The position numbers were made by a program, and so were the translations under genes. Shown here one piece after another: positions 63,528 to 64,000 of a DNA stretch of 64,000 nucleotides. Each line of letters begins with the position of its first letter. Within the stretch, counting starts at the first letter, position 1. Source of the DNA: Carnobacterium sp. 17-4 (lineage in GTDB: Bacteria; Bacillota; Bacilli; Lactobacillales; Carnobacteriaceae). The notes under the pieces were generated by a model, which was not told the origin of the DNA, did no database searches, and worked only from the letters and a program-made list of their open reading frames with translations. The stretch covers positions 2,344,363-2,408,362 of the forward strand of contig NC_015391.1 in assembly GCF_000195575.1 (NCBI RefSeq). Reading direction: 5' to 3'.

Positions 63528-63798
63528 ATTGGAACAGTACCGCAAAGAGATTGATGAGATTGATCAAGAACTTACTCGCTTGTTTGAGTTACGGCTAAAC
63601 ACAGTTTTAAAAGTCGGTCGCTACAAAAAGCAGCACAACTTACCGGTATTGGATGCCACTCGCGAAAAAGCTGTTATTGAGAGAAATATCGCTCGCTTAA
63701 AAGATCCACAGTTCGAGCCACAAGTTACTCAATTCTTCCAATCGATGATGGACATTACGAAAGAAACTCAAACAACTCTCTTAAAATCAGAACCGTGA
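63520..63798 (+). CDS. chorismate mutase, AroQ class
   Basis: 92 residues from ATG 63520 (GGAGGACAATCTA before it), overlapping aroC by eight bases. All-helical AroQ-type fold: YRKEIDEIDQELTRLFELRLN with the first catalytic Arg, then VGRYKKQHNLPVLDATRE. Converts chorismate to prephenate, feeding TyrA and the prephenate-acting enzyme of the operon. Stand-alone, not fused. Confidence 0.92.
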   Translation: MNELEQYRKEIDEIDQELTRLFELRLNTVLKVGRYKKQHNLPVLDATREKAVIERNIARLKDPQFEPQVTQFFQSMMDITKETQTTLLKSEP

Positions 63799-63815
63799 TT
63801 TATCGGTTTATTGCA

Positions 63816-63867
63816 CAAAAACAGGTTACTCATGAACAGTTGTGTTCATTGAATAACCTGTTTTTTT
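63816..63867 (+). terminator. terminator of the plus-arm aro operon
   Basis: AACAGGTTA and TAACCTGTT with an inner TGAACA/TGTTCA stem, followed by seven T. Confidence 0.9.
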
Positions 63868-63904
63868 ATAGCTGGTGTTGGGCTTTTCCCCTCCCAAAGA
63901 TAAC

Positions 63905-64000
63905 TTAGTCCATTAATTTTATTTCTTCTAAATTCTCATACAGCTGTGGGTATTCATGACACTTAGGATTTCTAGGTGAACATATTTCTCTTCCAAACGA
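63905..64000 (-). CDS. C-terminal end of a probable endonuclease III-like protein (partial)
   Basis: The minus strand is open from the window edge to a TAA at 63907-63905. The visible 31 residues include FGREICSPRNPKCHEYPQLY, which resembles the iron-sulfur loop of endonuclease III-type glycosylases (C-x6-C-x2-C-x5-C), but the third and fourth Cys positions are not Cys. Too little is present to be sure. Confidence 0.4.
   Translation of the reverse strand, partial: SFGREICSPRNPKCHEYPQLYENLEEIKLMD

Noticed and set aside
1-64000. CRISPR array, tRNA, rRNA or prophage
   Set aside because: No regularly spaced repeats, no cloverleaf-like or rRNA sequence and no cluster of phage genes noticed in the window.

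Overview
The window is AT-rich, with strong AGGAGG-type ribosome binding sites, TTG starts, U-rich hairpin terminators and cre-like (CcpA) sites. Together with a bile salt hydrolase, a carboxyethylornithine synthase-like gene, class Ib nrd genes, mglBAC and kdpFABCDE, this points to a Lactobacillales firmicute, most probably a Carnobacterium-like species. The genus is an inference. The piece is chromosomal. I see no rRNA, tRNA or CRISPR array.

Layout. 1-9 kb: a cut-off SAP-like protein, an AraC regulator divergent from an SDR-family protein, a DUF1858 / DUF438-hemerythrin-PAS pair with a palindromic operator candidate, a ROK sugar kinase, a TRIC-like channel, a PAS-degenerate GGDEF protein and a rhodanese. 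9.4-14.8 kb: a DeoR regulator coupled to an M24-like protein, a decayed kdgT-type permease, a divergent esterase/dioxygenase pair resembling mhqD/mhqO, a HEAT-repeat protein and a P-loop kinase. 14.9-22.3 kb: an operon of an M20 peptidase, a YitT protein and an unknown transporter, then a DUF308 protein, bile salt hydrolase, a carboxyethylornithine synthase-like enzyme and a broken MFS gene. 22.4-26.2 kb: a beta-glucoside locus (PTS EIIC, GntR regulator, GH1 phospho-glucosidase).

26.4-34 kb: a ribonucleotide reductase operon, nrdI-nrdE-nrdF1-nrdF2, behind a pair of NrdR boxes and bracketed by two ~95% identical aldo/keto reductase genes in direct orientation. The first NrdF has Ala at the position of metal ligand Asp67 and Asn at Asp191, while the second NrdF is canonical. 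Insertion-sequence debris lies between nrdF2 and the second reductase. 34.3-42.1 kb: a YesN/YesM two-component system followed by mglB-mglA-mglC and an unreported 59-residue membrane protein. 42.5-46.6 kb: MarR/GNAT pair, NADH oxidase, DHA2 efflux pump. 46.8-54.4 kb: a complete kdpFABCDE operon including the tiny kdpF.

54.6-63.8 kb: a lipoprotein, then a divergent aromatic amino acid cluster. The minus arm is aroE-aroK-aroQ-tyrA. The plus arm is a prephenate dehydratase/BacA-like gene, then aroF-aroB-aroA-aroC-chorismate mutase. Together they hold the whole shikimate route to chorismate and the branch to tyrosine. The plus arm is preceded by a consensus promoter, a 33-codon leader peptide with a Tyr-Tyr-Phe-Ser-Phe-Phe run, mutually exclusive hairpins and a terminator. 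This looks like ribosome-mediated attenuation sensing Tyr/Phe. The window ends in the C-terminus of a probable endonuclease III-like gene.

The two most interesting observations are the NrdF paralogue that has lost a metal ligand and a radical-transfer residue, and the aromatic leader-peptide attenuator.
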